From JBDTVS01 sp040007095 (GTDB taxonomy: Bacteria > Acidobacteriota > Vicinamibacteria > Vicinamibacterales > CAVVIG01): 64,000 bases of DNA. Below the pieces are notes generated by a model, which was not told the origin of the DNA, searched no databases, and was given only the letters and a program-made list of their open reading frames with translations. Positions 24,289 through 33,225 of this stretch are shown piece after piece (position 1 is the first letter of the stretch; every line of letters starts with the position of its first letter). A program made the position numbers and the translations under genes. The stretch lies in contig JBDTVS010000105.1 of assembly GCA_040007095.1 (NCBI GenBank), forward strand, positions 1 through 64,000. The letters run 5' to 3'.

Positions 24289-27198
24289 ATGAGGTCGAGC
24301 CTGGTGAGACGGTTGATTCTGATCTGCGCGCTCCTGGCGGTGCCCGGTGCCGCGTATGCGCAGGAAGCGGAGCTCAACGGCACGGTGACGGACGCGACCG
24401 GCGCCGTCCTTCCCGGCGTGACGATCCGGGCCGTCCACGAGGCCTCGGGCAACAGCTTCGAAGGTGTGACTGATGCGCGCGGCGCTTATCAGATCCGGGT
24501 GCGGGTTGGCGGCTACGTAATCACGGCTGAGCTCCAGGGCTTTACGACCGTCACGCGGCGTGGGTTGGAGTTGCTGGTCGGCCAGACGGCGGCCATTAAC
24601 CTGCAGATGACTCCGTCGGGCGTCGCTGAAACGGTGACGGTCACTGCGGCCACTCCGCTCATCGAGGTCACCCAGTCGAAACTGGGGGGCAACATCGATC
24701 CGCGACAGGTGGCCGACCTGCCGTCGCAGGGCCGCAATTGGATGTCGCTCGCTTTGCTGGCCCCTGGGAACCGGACCAACCAGCAGGGCGCGCTGCCCGT
24801 ACAGGACCGGGTCGACGTCAGGGAGTTCCAGCTCAACGTGGACGGCCAGCAGGTGACGTCGAACCTCGGCACCGGCAACCAGTCCCGATACAGCAACGAT
24901 TCCATCGCCGAATTCCAGTTCATCTCGAACCGGTTCGACGCGACGCAGGGCCGGTCTTCCGGCGTGCAGGTCAATGCGATCACCAGATCGGGCACCAACA
25001 TGTTTGCCGGCTCGCTGGTCGGCAACTTCCGCGACAGCAAGTTCAACGCCGAGGATCCCGTGCTGAAACAGGTGCTGCCGTACGCGAATCAGCAGATCAG
25101 CGGGACGTTCGGCGGTCCGATCCTCGAGAACCGTCTGCACTTCTTTGCCAACTACGAATACGAGCGCCAGCCGCTGACGTCGATTTGGAATACGCCGTAC
25201 CCGCAATTCAACGTCTCGCTGAGCGGCATCAGAAACGTCAGGCTCGGCGGGGTGCGCGTGGACGAGCAGGTATCGTCGAGGATGCGGTTGATGGGAAAGG
25301 TCTCGCGGTCGACGTTGTTCGAGCCGTTCGGTCCAGGTACTTCCAACCATCCCTCCGCGACGAACAGCAACGACGAGCACAACACCGACGTCATTGGCCA
25401 GGTCACCAATGTGCTCAGCAATCGCGCGCTGAACGAAGTCCGGGTGGGTTACGCCTCCTACGGCATCAACCAGCAAAGTCTGACGAGCTGGTCGAACCAC
25501 TGGCAGGCGCAAAACGGCATTACCACCGACGGCCCGAGCATCACGTTCACCGGCTTTTCGTTCAACCGGAACAACAACCTGCCGCGCTATCGCGACCAGA
25601 GCTCGTTCAGCATTCGCGACGATTTCACGCTGTCCTACGAGGCCGGTGGTCGTCACGACCTGAAGCTGGGCGGCGAGTACCTGCGTGTGCTGGACGAGAC
25701 GCGCAATTGCAACCGGTGCGGCGGCGTGATTACCGCCCAAGGCGGGCCCGTGCCGGCCAACATCGAGGCGCTCTTCCCGGATGCGTTCAACGCCGACACG
25801 TGGAACCTCGCCGCCATCTCGAACATCACGACCCGCTATACCGTTGGCGTGTCGGACTCGTCGGCGTTTCTCACCCCGATTCACATGTGGAAGTACGGCG
25901 GGTGGGCGCAGGACAACTGGAAGGTGGCGTCGGGCCTGACGCTGAACCTCGGCATTCGCTACGACCTGATCTGGAACGCGTTCGCGCAGAACGTCACCTT
26001 CCCGCCCTTCGAGATGGCCGATCGGCCGCAGGACGCGAACAACTTTCAACCGCGCGCCGGCTTTGCCTACCAGATCGGCGACAAGACGGTCGTGCGGGGG
26101 GGCACCGGGCTGTACTACAACGACATCCTGAACACGAACGTCCTGTGGCCGATGAGCCCCCTGACGATCGCCGTGATTGCGGTGGACAACGATCGCACGC
26201 GGCCGGATTTCGCGGCCAACCCGTTCAACGGGCCACTGCCGACCTACGACCAAGCGCTCCAGCGATTCTGCAACGTCAACAACGTGCCCGGGTGTCTGCT
26301 GCGCGATCTCCAGGAACAAGCGCCGATACCGGACTACGCGCACGTGACGCACAGTGTGCAAAGCTCGATCGGCTTCGCGCGCCAGTTCGGCACGGACATC
26401 GCGCTCGAAATGGACTACGTCAACACGCGCAGTCGCGACGAGAAGTCGATCCAGGACAACGTCAACATTACGTTCGATCCCGCGACCGGCATCCCCTATC
26501 CGTACTCGAACGCCGCACGCCGCGCCTTTCCACTCTATGGAGTCGTCGGGATGATTCCACATACCGGGCAGTCCGACTATCACGGCCTGCAGACGAGCGT
26601 CACCAAACGCATGAGCCATCGCTGGCAGGGATCGCTCACCTACACATTGGCCGGCCTCTGGGACCAGGATCCGCAGCCCATCAGCGGCTTCACCCAGGTC
26701 TCGTTCCCCGTGGTCCAGGATCTGGGTGGTGAACGGTCGCTGGCGGAATCCGACCAGCGGCATCGGCTGGTGTTCAACGGCATCTGGCAGGTCAGCCACG
26801 GCTTCCAGGTGAGCGGGCTCTATTTCTACGGCTCGGGTCAGCGGTCACAGATTGTCTGCGGCTGCGACGCGCGCGGGCTGCAAATCGTGAGCGTCGATCG
26901 CCTGCGCAACGCCGCGGCGGCGGCCAGGGTCGGTGCGGAAGTGGGCTCGATCATCCCGCGCGAATCCTTCGTCGGCGCACCCATCCACCGTGTCGACATC
27001 CGGCTTCAGCAGCGCGTGCCACTCGGCGGCCAGCGGTCGATCGACGGGTTCCTCGACATCTTCAACGCCTTCAACCGGGCGAATTACGGAAGCTACGAGT
27101 TGAGGGAAAACAATGCGGCGTTCGGCCAGCCGACACAGAGCACGAATCTGTCTTTCGCGCCGCGCACCTTGCAGCTGGGCTTCCGGTTCAGGTTCTGA
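24289..27198 (+). CDS. Oar-like TonB-dependent outer-membrane receptor
   Basis: A 969-aa receptor. Signal peptide to about residue 24 (LILICALLAVPGAAYAQ), then a carboxypeptidase-regulatory-like beta-sandwich (about 25-110: LNGTVTDATGAVLPGVTIRAV). Next comes a plug with the TonB-box-proximal VAETVTVTAATPLIEVTQSKLGGN and IDPRQVADLPSQGRNWMSLALLAPG, and a barrel rich in aromatic-ended strands, ending RTLQLGFRFRF with the terminal Phe expected of outer-membrane proteins. Such receptors import oligosaccharides, peptides or other large ligands, powered by TonB/ExbBD. The start ATG at 24289 has GAGGAGG upstream. The next gene is a tandem paralogue. A long antisense frame here is a shadow. Confidence 0.92.
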   Translation: MRSSLVRRLILICALLAVPGAAYAQEAELNGTVTDATGAVLPGVTIRAVHEASGNSFEGVTDARGAYQIRVRVGGYVITAELQGFTTVTRRGLELLVGQTAAINLQMTPSGVAETVTVTAATPLIEVTQSKLGGNIDPRQVADLPSQGRNWMSLALLAPGNRTNQQGALPVQDRVDVREFQLNVDGQQVTSNLGTGNQSRYSNDSIAEFQFISNRFDATQGRSSGVQVNAITRSGTNMFAGSLVGNFRDSKFNAEDPVLKQVLPYANQQISGTFGGPILENRLHFFANYEYERQPLTSIWNTPYPQFNVSLSGIRNVRLGGVRVDEQVSSRMRLMGKVSRSTLFEPFGPGTSNHPSATNSNDEHNTDVIGQVTNVLSNRALNEVRVGYASYGINQQSLTSWSNHWQAQNGITTDGPSITFTGFSFNRNNNLPRYRDQSSFSIRDDFTLSYEAGGRHDLKLGGEYLRVLDETRNCNRCGGVITAQGGPVPANIEALFPDAFNADTWNLAAISNITTRYTVGVSDSSAFLTPIHMWKYGGWAQDNWKVASGLTLNLGIRYDLIWNAFAQNVTFPPFEMADRPQDANNFQPRAGFAYQIGDKTVVRGGTGLYYNDILNTNVLWPMSPLTIAVIAVDNDRTRPDFAANPFNGPLPTYDQALQRFCNVNNVPGCLLRDLQEQAPIPDYAHVTHSVQSSIGFARQFGTDIALEMDYVNTRSRDEKSIQDNVNITFDPATGIPYPYSNAARRAFPLYGVVGMIPHTGQSDYHGLQTSVTKRMSHRWQGSLTYTLAGLWDQDPQPISGFTQVSFPVVQDLGGERSLAESDQRHRLVFNGIWQVSHGFQVSGLYFYGSGQRSQIVCGCDARGLQIVSVDRLRNAAAAARVGAEVGSIIPRESFVGAPIHRVDIRLQQRVPLGGQRSIDGFLDIFNAFNRANYGSYELRENNAAFGQPTQSTNLSFAPRTLQLGFRFRF

Positions 27199-27339
27199 CG
27201 AGCGTCCCGTAGTTCCCATGATCAGGGACCTTGATTTGGGCTTCCTTTTGACGTTCTAGTTCTCTTCCGGCGTCGCTCGTCAACACGTCGCCGGGGTCGG
27301 GCCATCCACCCCCGGCGATCCGTCTTGCGGAGGGACTCC

Positions 27340-30243
27340 ATGTCAATCAGCAGAGTCGGTGGATTGCTCGTCGTGGTCATCCTTTCCCTGGCGCGCACGG
27401 TGTCCGCGCAGGAAGCCACTCTCAGCGGAACCGTGACCGATTCGACCGGCGCCGTGCTTCCCGGCGTCACGGTCCGGGCCGTCCAGGAGGCCACCGGTAA
27501 CACGTTCGAGGCGGTCACCGACGAGCGCGGGGGCTTCCGCATCGCCGTCCGCGTCGGCACCTATCGACTGGCCGCCGAACTTTCGGGTTTCACGGGCGTC
27601 ATGCGAAGGGGAGTGGATCTGCTCGTCGGTCAGGCGGCGGTCATCAACCTGCAGATGGCGCCGGGCGGCGTCGCCGAGGCCGTCACCGTCACCGGCCAGA
27701 CGCCGCTGCTCGAGACGACGACGTCGAGTCTCGGCGGCAACGTCGACCCGCGCCAGGTGCAGGAACTGCCGGTGAACGGGCGGAACTGGATGGCGCTCGC
27801 GTTGGTGGCGCCGGGCAGTCGGACCAGCACCACGAACGCGACGACGCCGCTGCCGGACAGAAACGGCGGCGAAGCGCGCGAATTCCAGCTCAATGTCGAC
27901 GGCCAGCAGGTGTCGGCTGACATCGGCGTCGGCGGCCAGCCGAAGTACAGCCAGGATGCGATTGCCGAATTCCAGTTCATCTCCAACCGGTTCGACGCGA
28001 CCATGGGCCGATCGACCGGCGTGCAGGTGAACGCGATCAGCAAATCGGGCACCAATCTGTTCTCGGGTCTGGTCCGCGGCAACTTCCGCAACAGCCGCTT
28101 CAACGCGGAAAATCCGGTCCTCGGTCGGGTCGAGCCGATCGACAACCAGCAGTACAGCTCGACCTTCGGCGGTCCGATCGCGAAGGACCGGCTCCATTTC
28201 TTCGTCAACTACGAATACGAGCGCGAGCCGAGAACCAGCATCTGGAACACTCCGTACCCGACCTTCAACATCGAGCTGACCGGCGTCAACGATCAGAAAA
28301 AAGGCGGCGTGCGCCTGGACTATCAGCTGTCGCCGCAGACGCGCCTGATGGGGAAGGTGTCGGGAGGACGGCTGTTCGAGCCGTTCACCCTCGGCAACCA
28401 GAGCCATCCGGCCGCCACCGGGACCAACAACGAGTACAACGACGAGTATCTCGGCCAATTGACACGGGTGCTGAGCAACCGGGCGCTCAACGAGATCAGA
28501 GTGGGTAAAGCGGTGTTCGGCCTGTCCAACGCGAACCTGACGACGTGGTCGAAGCACTGGCAGGCGCCCAACGGCATCAACACCGGATCGCCGCGCATCA
28601 CCTTCAACGGCTTTGCGATCGGCGGCAACCAGTTCTATCCGCGCCACCAGGATCAATGGGTCTGGAACGCGCGCGACGACTTCACCTACTCGTACAACGC
28701 CGGCGGCCACCACGATCTGAAAATCGGCGGCGAGTTCCTGCACCGCCACCAGATTCAAGCCAACTGCCGCCAGTGCATGGGCACCATCAACGCGACCAAC
28801 GGCGCGGTGCCCGCCAATCTCGAAGCGCTGTTTCCGGATCCATTCAATGCCGACACGTGGAATCTGGCCGCCATCTCGCCACTCGTTCGCAGCTATGCGA
28901 TCGGGGTCGGCGACTTCGACGTCCATCTGTACTCGAAGAAGATCGCGACCTGGGTGCAGGACGACTGGCAGGCCTCCAGCCGGCTGACCCTCAATCTCGG
29001 CGTGCGCTACGACCTGGAGCTGGGGGTGTTCGCCAACGACGTGGCGTTGCCGCCATTCCAGGAGGCGGGACGTCCAAACGACAAGGACAACGTCGAGCCG
29101 CGCGCCGGCTTTGCCTATCGGCTGACCGATCGCACGGTGGTGCGCGGCGGCTCGGGGCTCTACTACGGCGATGCCATCGGCGCGGATCAATCGTTTGCCA
29201 CCGGCAACGCCCAGATCGCGGTGATTCAGTACAACAACGACGGCCGGGCGGACTTCGCCGCGAATCCGACCAACGGCCTGCCGCTGCCGACGTATGCGCA
29301 GGCGCTGCCGCAATTCTGCTCGACCAATACCGCCGCCTTCGACGTCTGGCGGGCGCGTAATTTCACGGGCACCGCGCCCTGCCTGTTGCGCGCCGTCCAG
29401 GAATTCGTCGGGCTGCCGCAGTACGTGCACCTGCCGCGTACCTGGCAGACCACGATCGGATTCCAGCATCAGTTCGGCGACACGATGGCGCTCGAGGCCG
29501 ACTACGTGTACAGCCAGGGACGCGACGAGAAGGATGTCGTCGACAACATCAACCTGGCGTTCAATCCGGCGACCGGGGTCAACTATCCCGTGACCGATCG
29601 CGCCAGGCTGCCGTTCCCTGACTGGGGTGTCGTCTCGATGAACACCCATCTTGGCCGCTCGGCGTATCACGGCGTGCAGACCGGGTTCACCAAACGGTTC
29701 AGCCACCGGTGGCAGGCCTCGGCGACCTACACGTTGTCGGGCCTGTGGAATGCGGACACGAAGCCGTTCGGCGGGCTGACGCAGCTGACCTTCGACACCG
29801 CTCCCGATCTCGGCGGCGAATGGAGTCTATCGGCCGACGATCAGCGTCACCGCGCGGTGTTCAACGGCATCTGGCAGGTGGGTCACGGCTTCCAGTTGAG
29901 CGGGCTCCACTTCCTGGGCGCGGGCCTTCGCCTTGCACCGACCTACGGCGGCGATCTGCGCAACACCGGCGCGCCGCCGGCGGGCGGCGGCCGCCTGCGC
30001 CCCGACGGCACGATAGTCGCGCGCAACTCTCTGCTGGCGCCGGCGCAGAATCGGACCGACTTGCGGCTGCAGCAGCGGATCCCGCTGCACGGCCGCGCGT
30101 CGATTGACGCCATTGCCGAGGTCTTCAACATCTTCAACCGGCCCAATTTCGCGATCGGCACGGTGGAGAACAACGCACAGTACCTGCAGAACGTGACGGC
30201 GCAGACGCGCACGATGCAGTTCGGGTTCCGCCTGACGTACTGA
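27340..30243 (+). CDS. Oar-like TonB-dependent outer-membrane receptor, tandem paralogue
   Basis: A 967-aa receptor with the same order of parts as its upstream neighbour. It has a signal peptide (GGLLVVVILSLARTVSAQ), a regulatory-like sandwich (LSGTVTDSTGAVLPGVTVRAV), a plug (VDPRQVQELPVNGRNWMALALVAPG) and a barrel ending RTMQFGFRLTY. Large stretches align residue for residue with the first receptor (FNAENPVL, FFVNYEYEREPRTSIWNTPYP, FNADTWNLAAIS), so the pair arose by duplication. Divergence is greatest in the predicted extracellular loops, for example an insert with APAGGGRLRPDG near the C-terminus, which suggests different ligands. GGAGGG precedes the ATG at 27340. Confidence 0.92.
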   Translation: MSISRVGGLLVVVILSLARTVSAQEATLSGTVTDSTGAVLPGVTVRAVQEATGNTFEAVTDERGGFRIAVRVGTYRLAAELSGFTGVMRRGVDLLVGQAAVINLQMAPGGVAEAVTVTGQTPLLETTTSSLGGNVDPRQVQELPVNGRNWMALALVAPGSRTSTTNATTPLPDRNGGEAREFQLNVDGQQVSADIGVGGQPKYSQDAIAEFQFISNRFDATMGRSTGVQVNAISKSGTNLFSGLVRGNFRNSRFNAENPVLGRVEPIDNQQYSSTFGGPIAKDRLHFFVNYEYEREPRTSIWNTPYPTFNIELTGVNDQKKGGVRLDYQLSPQTRLMGKVSGGRLFEPFTLGNQSHPAATGTNNEYNDEYLGQLTRVLSNRALNEIRVGKAVFGLSNANLTTWSKHWQAPNGINTGSPRITFNGFAIGGNQFYPRHQDQWVWNARDDFTYSYNAGGHHDLKIGGEFLHRHQIQANCRQCMGTINATNGAVPANLEALFPDPFNADTWNLAAISPLVRSYAIGVGDFDVHLYSKKIATWVQDDWQASSRLTLNLGVRYDLELGVFANDVALPPFQEAGRPNDKDNVEPRAGFAYRLTDRTVVRGGSGLYYGDAIGADQSFATGNAQIAVIQYNNDGRADFAANPTNGLPLPTYAQALPQFCSTNTAAFDVWRARNFTGTAPCLLRAVQEFVGLPQYVHLPRTWQTTIGFQHQFGDTMALEADYVYSQGRDEKDVVDNINLAFNPATGVNYPVTDRARLPFPDWGVVSMNTHLGRSAYHGVQTGFTKRFSHRWQASATYTLSGLWNADTKPFGGLTQLTFDTAPDLGGEWSLSADDQRHRAVFNGIWQVGHGFQLSGLHFLGAGLRLAPTYGGDLRNTGAPPAGGGRLRPDGTIVARNSLLAPAQNRTDLRLQQRIPLHGRASIDAIAEVFNIFNRPNFAIGTVENNAQYLQNVTAQTRTMQFGFRLTY

Positions 30244-30246
30244 GAG

Positions 30247-30369
30247 CGCGTTGCGAAATTCGACAATGAACCACCAAGGGCACAAAGATCACCAAGAAGA
30301 CCGAGAGATTCTTTGTGTTCTTTGTGTTCTTCGTGTCTTGGTGGTTCCTGATTTCAGTTCTGCAACGCG
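30247..30369. repeat. Long inverted-repeat hairpin downstream of the receptor genes
   Basis: Nested arms are visible. The outer arms are CGCGTTGC (30247-30254) and GCAACGCG (30362-30369). The inner arms are GAACCACCAAG (30268-30278) and CTTGGTGGTTC (30337-30347), with CAAAG/CTTTG repeats between. The internal period is about 9 nt (TTCTTTGTG). It lies between convergent genes, so it is a candidate bidirectional terminator as well as a member of the periodic-hairpin set. Confidence 0.7.
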
Positions 30370-30445
30370 TTCTCGCTTTGTCTTGTTGACGTCGTGACTT
30401 CGCGCTTTCGTGTTGGCATTTTGGGAAATCGAAGCGTCCGTTTCA

Positions 30446-31528
30446 CTAGGTGATCCGCAACAGCTTCATCGCGTTGCCGCCGAGGATCGCCTCCTTGTCG
30501 GCATTGCTCAGAAACGGCGCGTTCAGGATCAGGTCGACCGTCGCCGGCCAGTTGAAGGGGACGTCGGTCCCATACACGATTTGACCGACGCCCATTTCCG
30601 CGACCAGATGGCGGAGTCCTTCTTCTGAAAAGATCATCGTATCGATGAGGAGCTCCCGCTTGAAATACTCCCGCGGGTGTTTCTTGTTGGCGCAGTTGGC
30701 ACTCGCCCGCACATCGCAGGCCGCATCCATTCGTCCCAGGTACGACGGCAGATAGCCGCCGGCATGTGCGCCGCAGATCCGCAGTGCCGGAAATTTGTCG
30801 AGCGTCCCGTCAAAGATCAGACGCGTGAAGAAGTACGTCGTCTCGAGCGGGTTGCCGATGATGTTGCCCAGATCGCCGCGGCCGCGCAACGCGCCTTCGC
30901 GGAGGATGTTGTCCGCCCCCCCGGGGTGCATGAAGACCAGCGCGCCGAGCTCCGCGGCCTTGGCCCAGAACGGATCGTACTTGGGCAAGGACAGGTCTTC
31001 GCCATTAACGTGGCCGCCAATCGACGCGCCGCGCAGCCCCAGCTGCTTGACGGCATGTTCCAGTTGCTCCGCCGCGAGATCCGGATGCTGCAAGGAGACA
31101 GAGGCGAGCGCGACGAAACGATCGGGATGGGAGGCGACCCACTGCGCGAGGCCCTCGTTCTGCACCTGTACGATCCGGCGGGCAAGGTCGCGATCGGCGG
31201 CGTACCACCAGTAGCCGTTGATGGTCAGCGCCTGCACGTCGACGCCCTGCTGGTCCATGAGCTGCAGGCGCTTCGGCCCCAGGATGCTGTCGCCGCCGCC
31301 GCGCGCGTTGTTCGCGAGCGGCGTGCCTTTCACGACCTCTGCGACCTCGGGCACGACGCCGTGACAGTGAAGATCGACGACCTTGATGCGCCGGCCCGCG
31401 ATCGAAACCTGGCGCCGGCCCGGCGCGGTCTGCAGCGATGGCCTCGCGGCCGCGAGGCTTCGGCCTGCAGCAACCAGTCCCGCCGCCCCGCCCGCGGCCG
31501 TCTTGAAGAAGTCCCTGCGATTCGGCAT
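30446..31528 (-). CDS. Tat-exported amidohydrolase/decarboxylase (ACMSD-like Amidohydrolase_2)
   Basis: A 360-aa protein with a Tat-type leader (MPNRRDFFKTAAGGAAGLVAAG). It is followed by a TIM-barrel amidohydrolase of the aminocarboxymuconate-semialdehyde-decarboxylase group: VVDLHCHGVVPEV (first metal HxH, as HCH), SIGGHVNGEDLSLPKYDPFW, LVFMHPGGADN (metal His), RICGAHAGGYLPSYLGRMD and YGTDVPFNWP (metal Asp). Family members decarboxylate or hydrolyse aromatic and related acids. The export signal is common for this subgroup in acidobacteria. AAGGAG lies upstream of the ATG at 31528. The 374 bp beyond, up to 31902, contain no gene that I can recognise. Confidence 0.8.
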   Translation of the reverse strand: MPNRRDFFKTAAGGAAGLVAAGRSLAAARPSLQTAPGRRQVSIAGRRIKVVDLHCHGVVPEVAEVVKGTPLANNARGGGDSILGPKRLQLMDQQGVDVQALTINGYWWYAADRDLARRIVQVQNEGLAQWVASHPDRFVALASVSLQHPDLAAEQLEHAVKQLGLRGASIGGHVNGEDLSLPKYDPFWAKAAELGALVFMHPGGADNILREGALRGRGDLGNIIGNPLETTYFFTRLIFDGTLDKFPALRICGAHAGGYLPSYLGRMDAACDVRASANCANKKHPREYFKRELLIDTMIFSEEGLRHLVAEMGVGQIVYGTDVPFNWPATVDLILNAPFLSNADKEAILGGNAMKLLRIT

Positions 31529-31902
31529 GGCGTGCTCCTTTGGACCTTGCGGCGACATCGAGGTCGGGCGGACCATCTCGCAATCCAACGTCGAACGCGC
31601 TCGCAACAGCGACGCGCTTGATGGTGGGTACTGTCGTGCCCCGGCCGCCGGGCCACCAGCGCGAGGGCATATTCTATACACTTGACATAATTTCCGTTCG
31701 GCTCTAAAAACCTGGGCTGGATCGGTTTGAAATGAACGACCGGGCGCCGAGCACGCCGACCCAACGTGGTGTTCGTCTCGGTGCCTGGCGGGGTGATCCT
31801 GCGCGACCAGGTCGCGGCCGCCGAACCCGGCCAGGAACCGAGAAGCCGGACGGCGTGTCCCGGCTGCCTGAAATCATCAGCCGACCTCAAGGGGGAGGGT
31901 TC

Positions 31903-32451
31903 ATGAAGCCGTGGATGTCACTCGTGGGCCCGGTCCCCCTGCTGGTCCTGAGCGGTGCCCGGCATCGGGCGAGCGATCAGCGCGCCGCACCGAACGCCGC
32001 TCCGCCGGCCTCGATTCCCCCTGTCTCATCAAGACCCAGGTCCAGTCCGCCGGCGCCAGCCCGGCTCTTGCGCGCGACGCCGTCATCGCGCCGCTCGAGC
32101 GAATCGGCACACCGGTTATTCTGATGACTCACTCTCAAGGTGGGGGCATCGGCTTCGAGGTCACCGAAGCGCTGGGAACCCAAATTCTTGGGGGCTGACT
32201 ACGGGCCGTTTCGAGTACGATCCACCGGCGGCGCGGCCTGCGGATTTGCAGGTGTCGCTCGAGGAGAAACAGGAGCGGCCCGACGAGGCCCGCTGCTGGC
32301 TGCAGGTGGCGCCGGCGCGCAGTGAAATGGAAGAATATCCACCGTCGGCATCGGCGGCAACCGCCACATGATGATGCTCGAGAGGAACAGCGACGAGATC
32401 ATCAAGTTCATCGTAAGCTGGATGCAAAAGAACATGACAGCGGCGTCGTGA
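31903..32451 (+). pseudogene. Exported alpha/beta-hydrolase (esterase) pseudogene
   Basis: Pieces of one alpha/beta hydrolase appear in successive frames. First is a start with ribosome binding site GGGAGGG and leader MKPWMSLVGPVPLLVLSG. Then, in another frame, ALARDAVIAPLERIGTPVILMTHSQGGGIG, which is the nucleophile elbow (T-H-S-Q-G). The third piece is the C-terminal GIGGNRHMMMLERNSDEIIK and FIVSWMQKNM, containing the catalytic-His region. About half of the usual protein is missing between the last two pieces and at least two frameshifts are needed. It is 33 bp upstream of an AHHG gene and may once have been co-transcribed with it. Confidence 0.65.
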
Positions 32452-32484
32452 GGGAAATTCAAGGGGAACAGTGGAGGTCATTTT

Positions 32485-32913
32485 ATGAACAACAGATCAC
32501 TTTGCGCGGCGGTGTTGGCTACCGGTCTGTTCTTGATGGCAGCGCCGATCGTCGCCCATCACGGAGATGCGGGACGCTACGATGAGACCCCGTTCATCGT
32601 CACGGGAACGGTGGCGGAGATAAAGCTGACCAATCCCCATTCGATCCTGGTCTTCGACGTGACGGATTCGAGCGGCAAAGTCGTGCGGTGGCAGGCCGAG
32701 ATGGGCGGCGGGAACCAGCTGACCAAACAGTTCGGCTGGAGCAAGGACATGCCGAAGATCGGCGAGAAAGTCACGCTCAACGGGCGGAAAGTCAAAAGCG
32801 GCGCGCCCTACATGAACATGACCGAGAAAGCCCAGATCGTCCTGACGGACAGCGGCAAGGAAATCTTCCGAACGATGAATTTCGGCGAGCCGGCGCCCGC
32901 GGCGAAGCCCTAA
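32485..32913 (+). CDS. Small exported AHHG protein (DUF6152-like)
   Basis: A 142-aa protein with signal peptide MNNRSLCAAVLATGLFLMAAPIVA, then HHGDAGRYDETPFIVTGTVA. The strands match its paralogues: LTNPHSILVFDVTDSSGKVVRW, WSKDMPKIGEKVTLNG and KAQIVLTDSGKEIFRT. The conserved His-His-Gly directly follows the predicted cleavage site. GGAGG lies 7-8 bases upstream of the ATG. Unlike the copies at 23419, 41258 and 47797, it has no secreted-module gene next to it; a repeat element starts 3 bp after its stop codon. Confidence 0.75.
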   Translation: MNNRSLCAAVLATGLFLMAAPIVAHHGDAGRYDETPFIVTGTVAEIKLTNPHSILVFDVTDSSGKVVRWQAEMGGGNQLTKQFGWSKDMPKIGEKVTLNGRKVKSGAPYMNMTEKAQIVLTDSGKEIFRTMNFGEPAPAAKP

Positions 32914-32915
32914 CC

Positions 32916-33077
32916 AGCAGCCCGTGGCGAACGTCTGGCTGCATTCGACCGGCGTGTATCCCCGCCGGCTGCCTTGCTGCTCGCTCACATTCTTCCGTAT
33001 TATCGGTCGTCGCGTCGGACCGGGACGGGGCGCCTCGCCCGTCCCGGTGCGACGCCAGACGTTCACCACGGGCTGCT
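32916..33077. repeat. Paired-end repeat element, 162 bp (type CAGCCCGT, core reversed)
   Basis: The ends AGCAGCCCGTGGCGAACGTC (32916 onward, 24 bases) and 33054-33077 are inverted repeats matching at 23 of 24 positions. The core read on the minus strand contains GCGCGACGACCGATAATACG, then AATGTGAG and GCAGCAAGGC, matching the elements at 12425 and 59122. Two inner hairpins flank the core: ACCGGGACGGG/CCCGTCCCGGT (about 33018-33049) and CCGGCG/CGCCGG (about 32949-32970). It begins 3 bp after the stop codon of the upstream gene. Confidence 0.85.
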
Positions 33078-33225
33078 AACAATACCCGGCGCCTGGGAGC
33101 AAGCCCGGACGCGCAAGGTCAATCGGCTGCGGATTCCGGGACCACAGCTTCGGGAAACTGCTTGTCCGAAACATTTTTCCGAAGCCAGCAGGTTGGATTC
33201 CGACCGCCGGCAAGTTGGAGGGGGA

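Noticed and set aside
24079..26799. A 906-codon minus-strand open frame opposite the first TonB-dependent receptor
   Set aside because: Antisense shadow; the opposite frame has a signal peptide, plug and barrel features, while this one has none.
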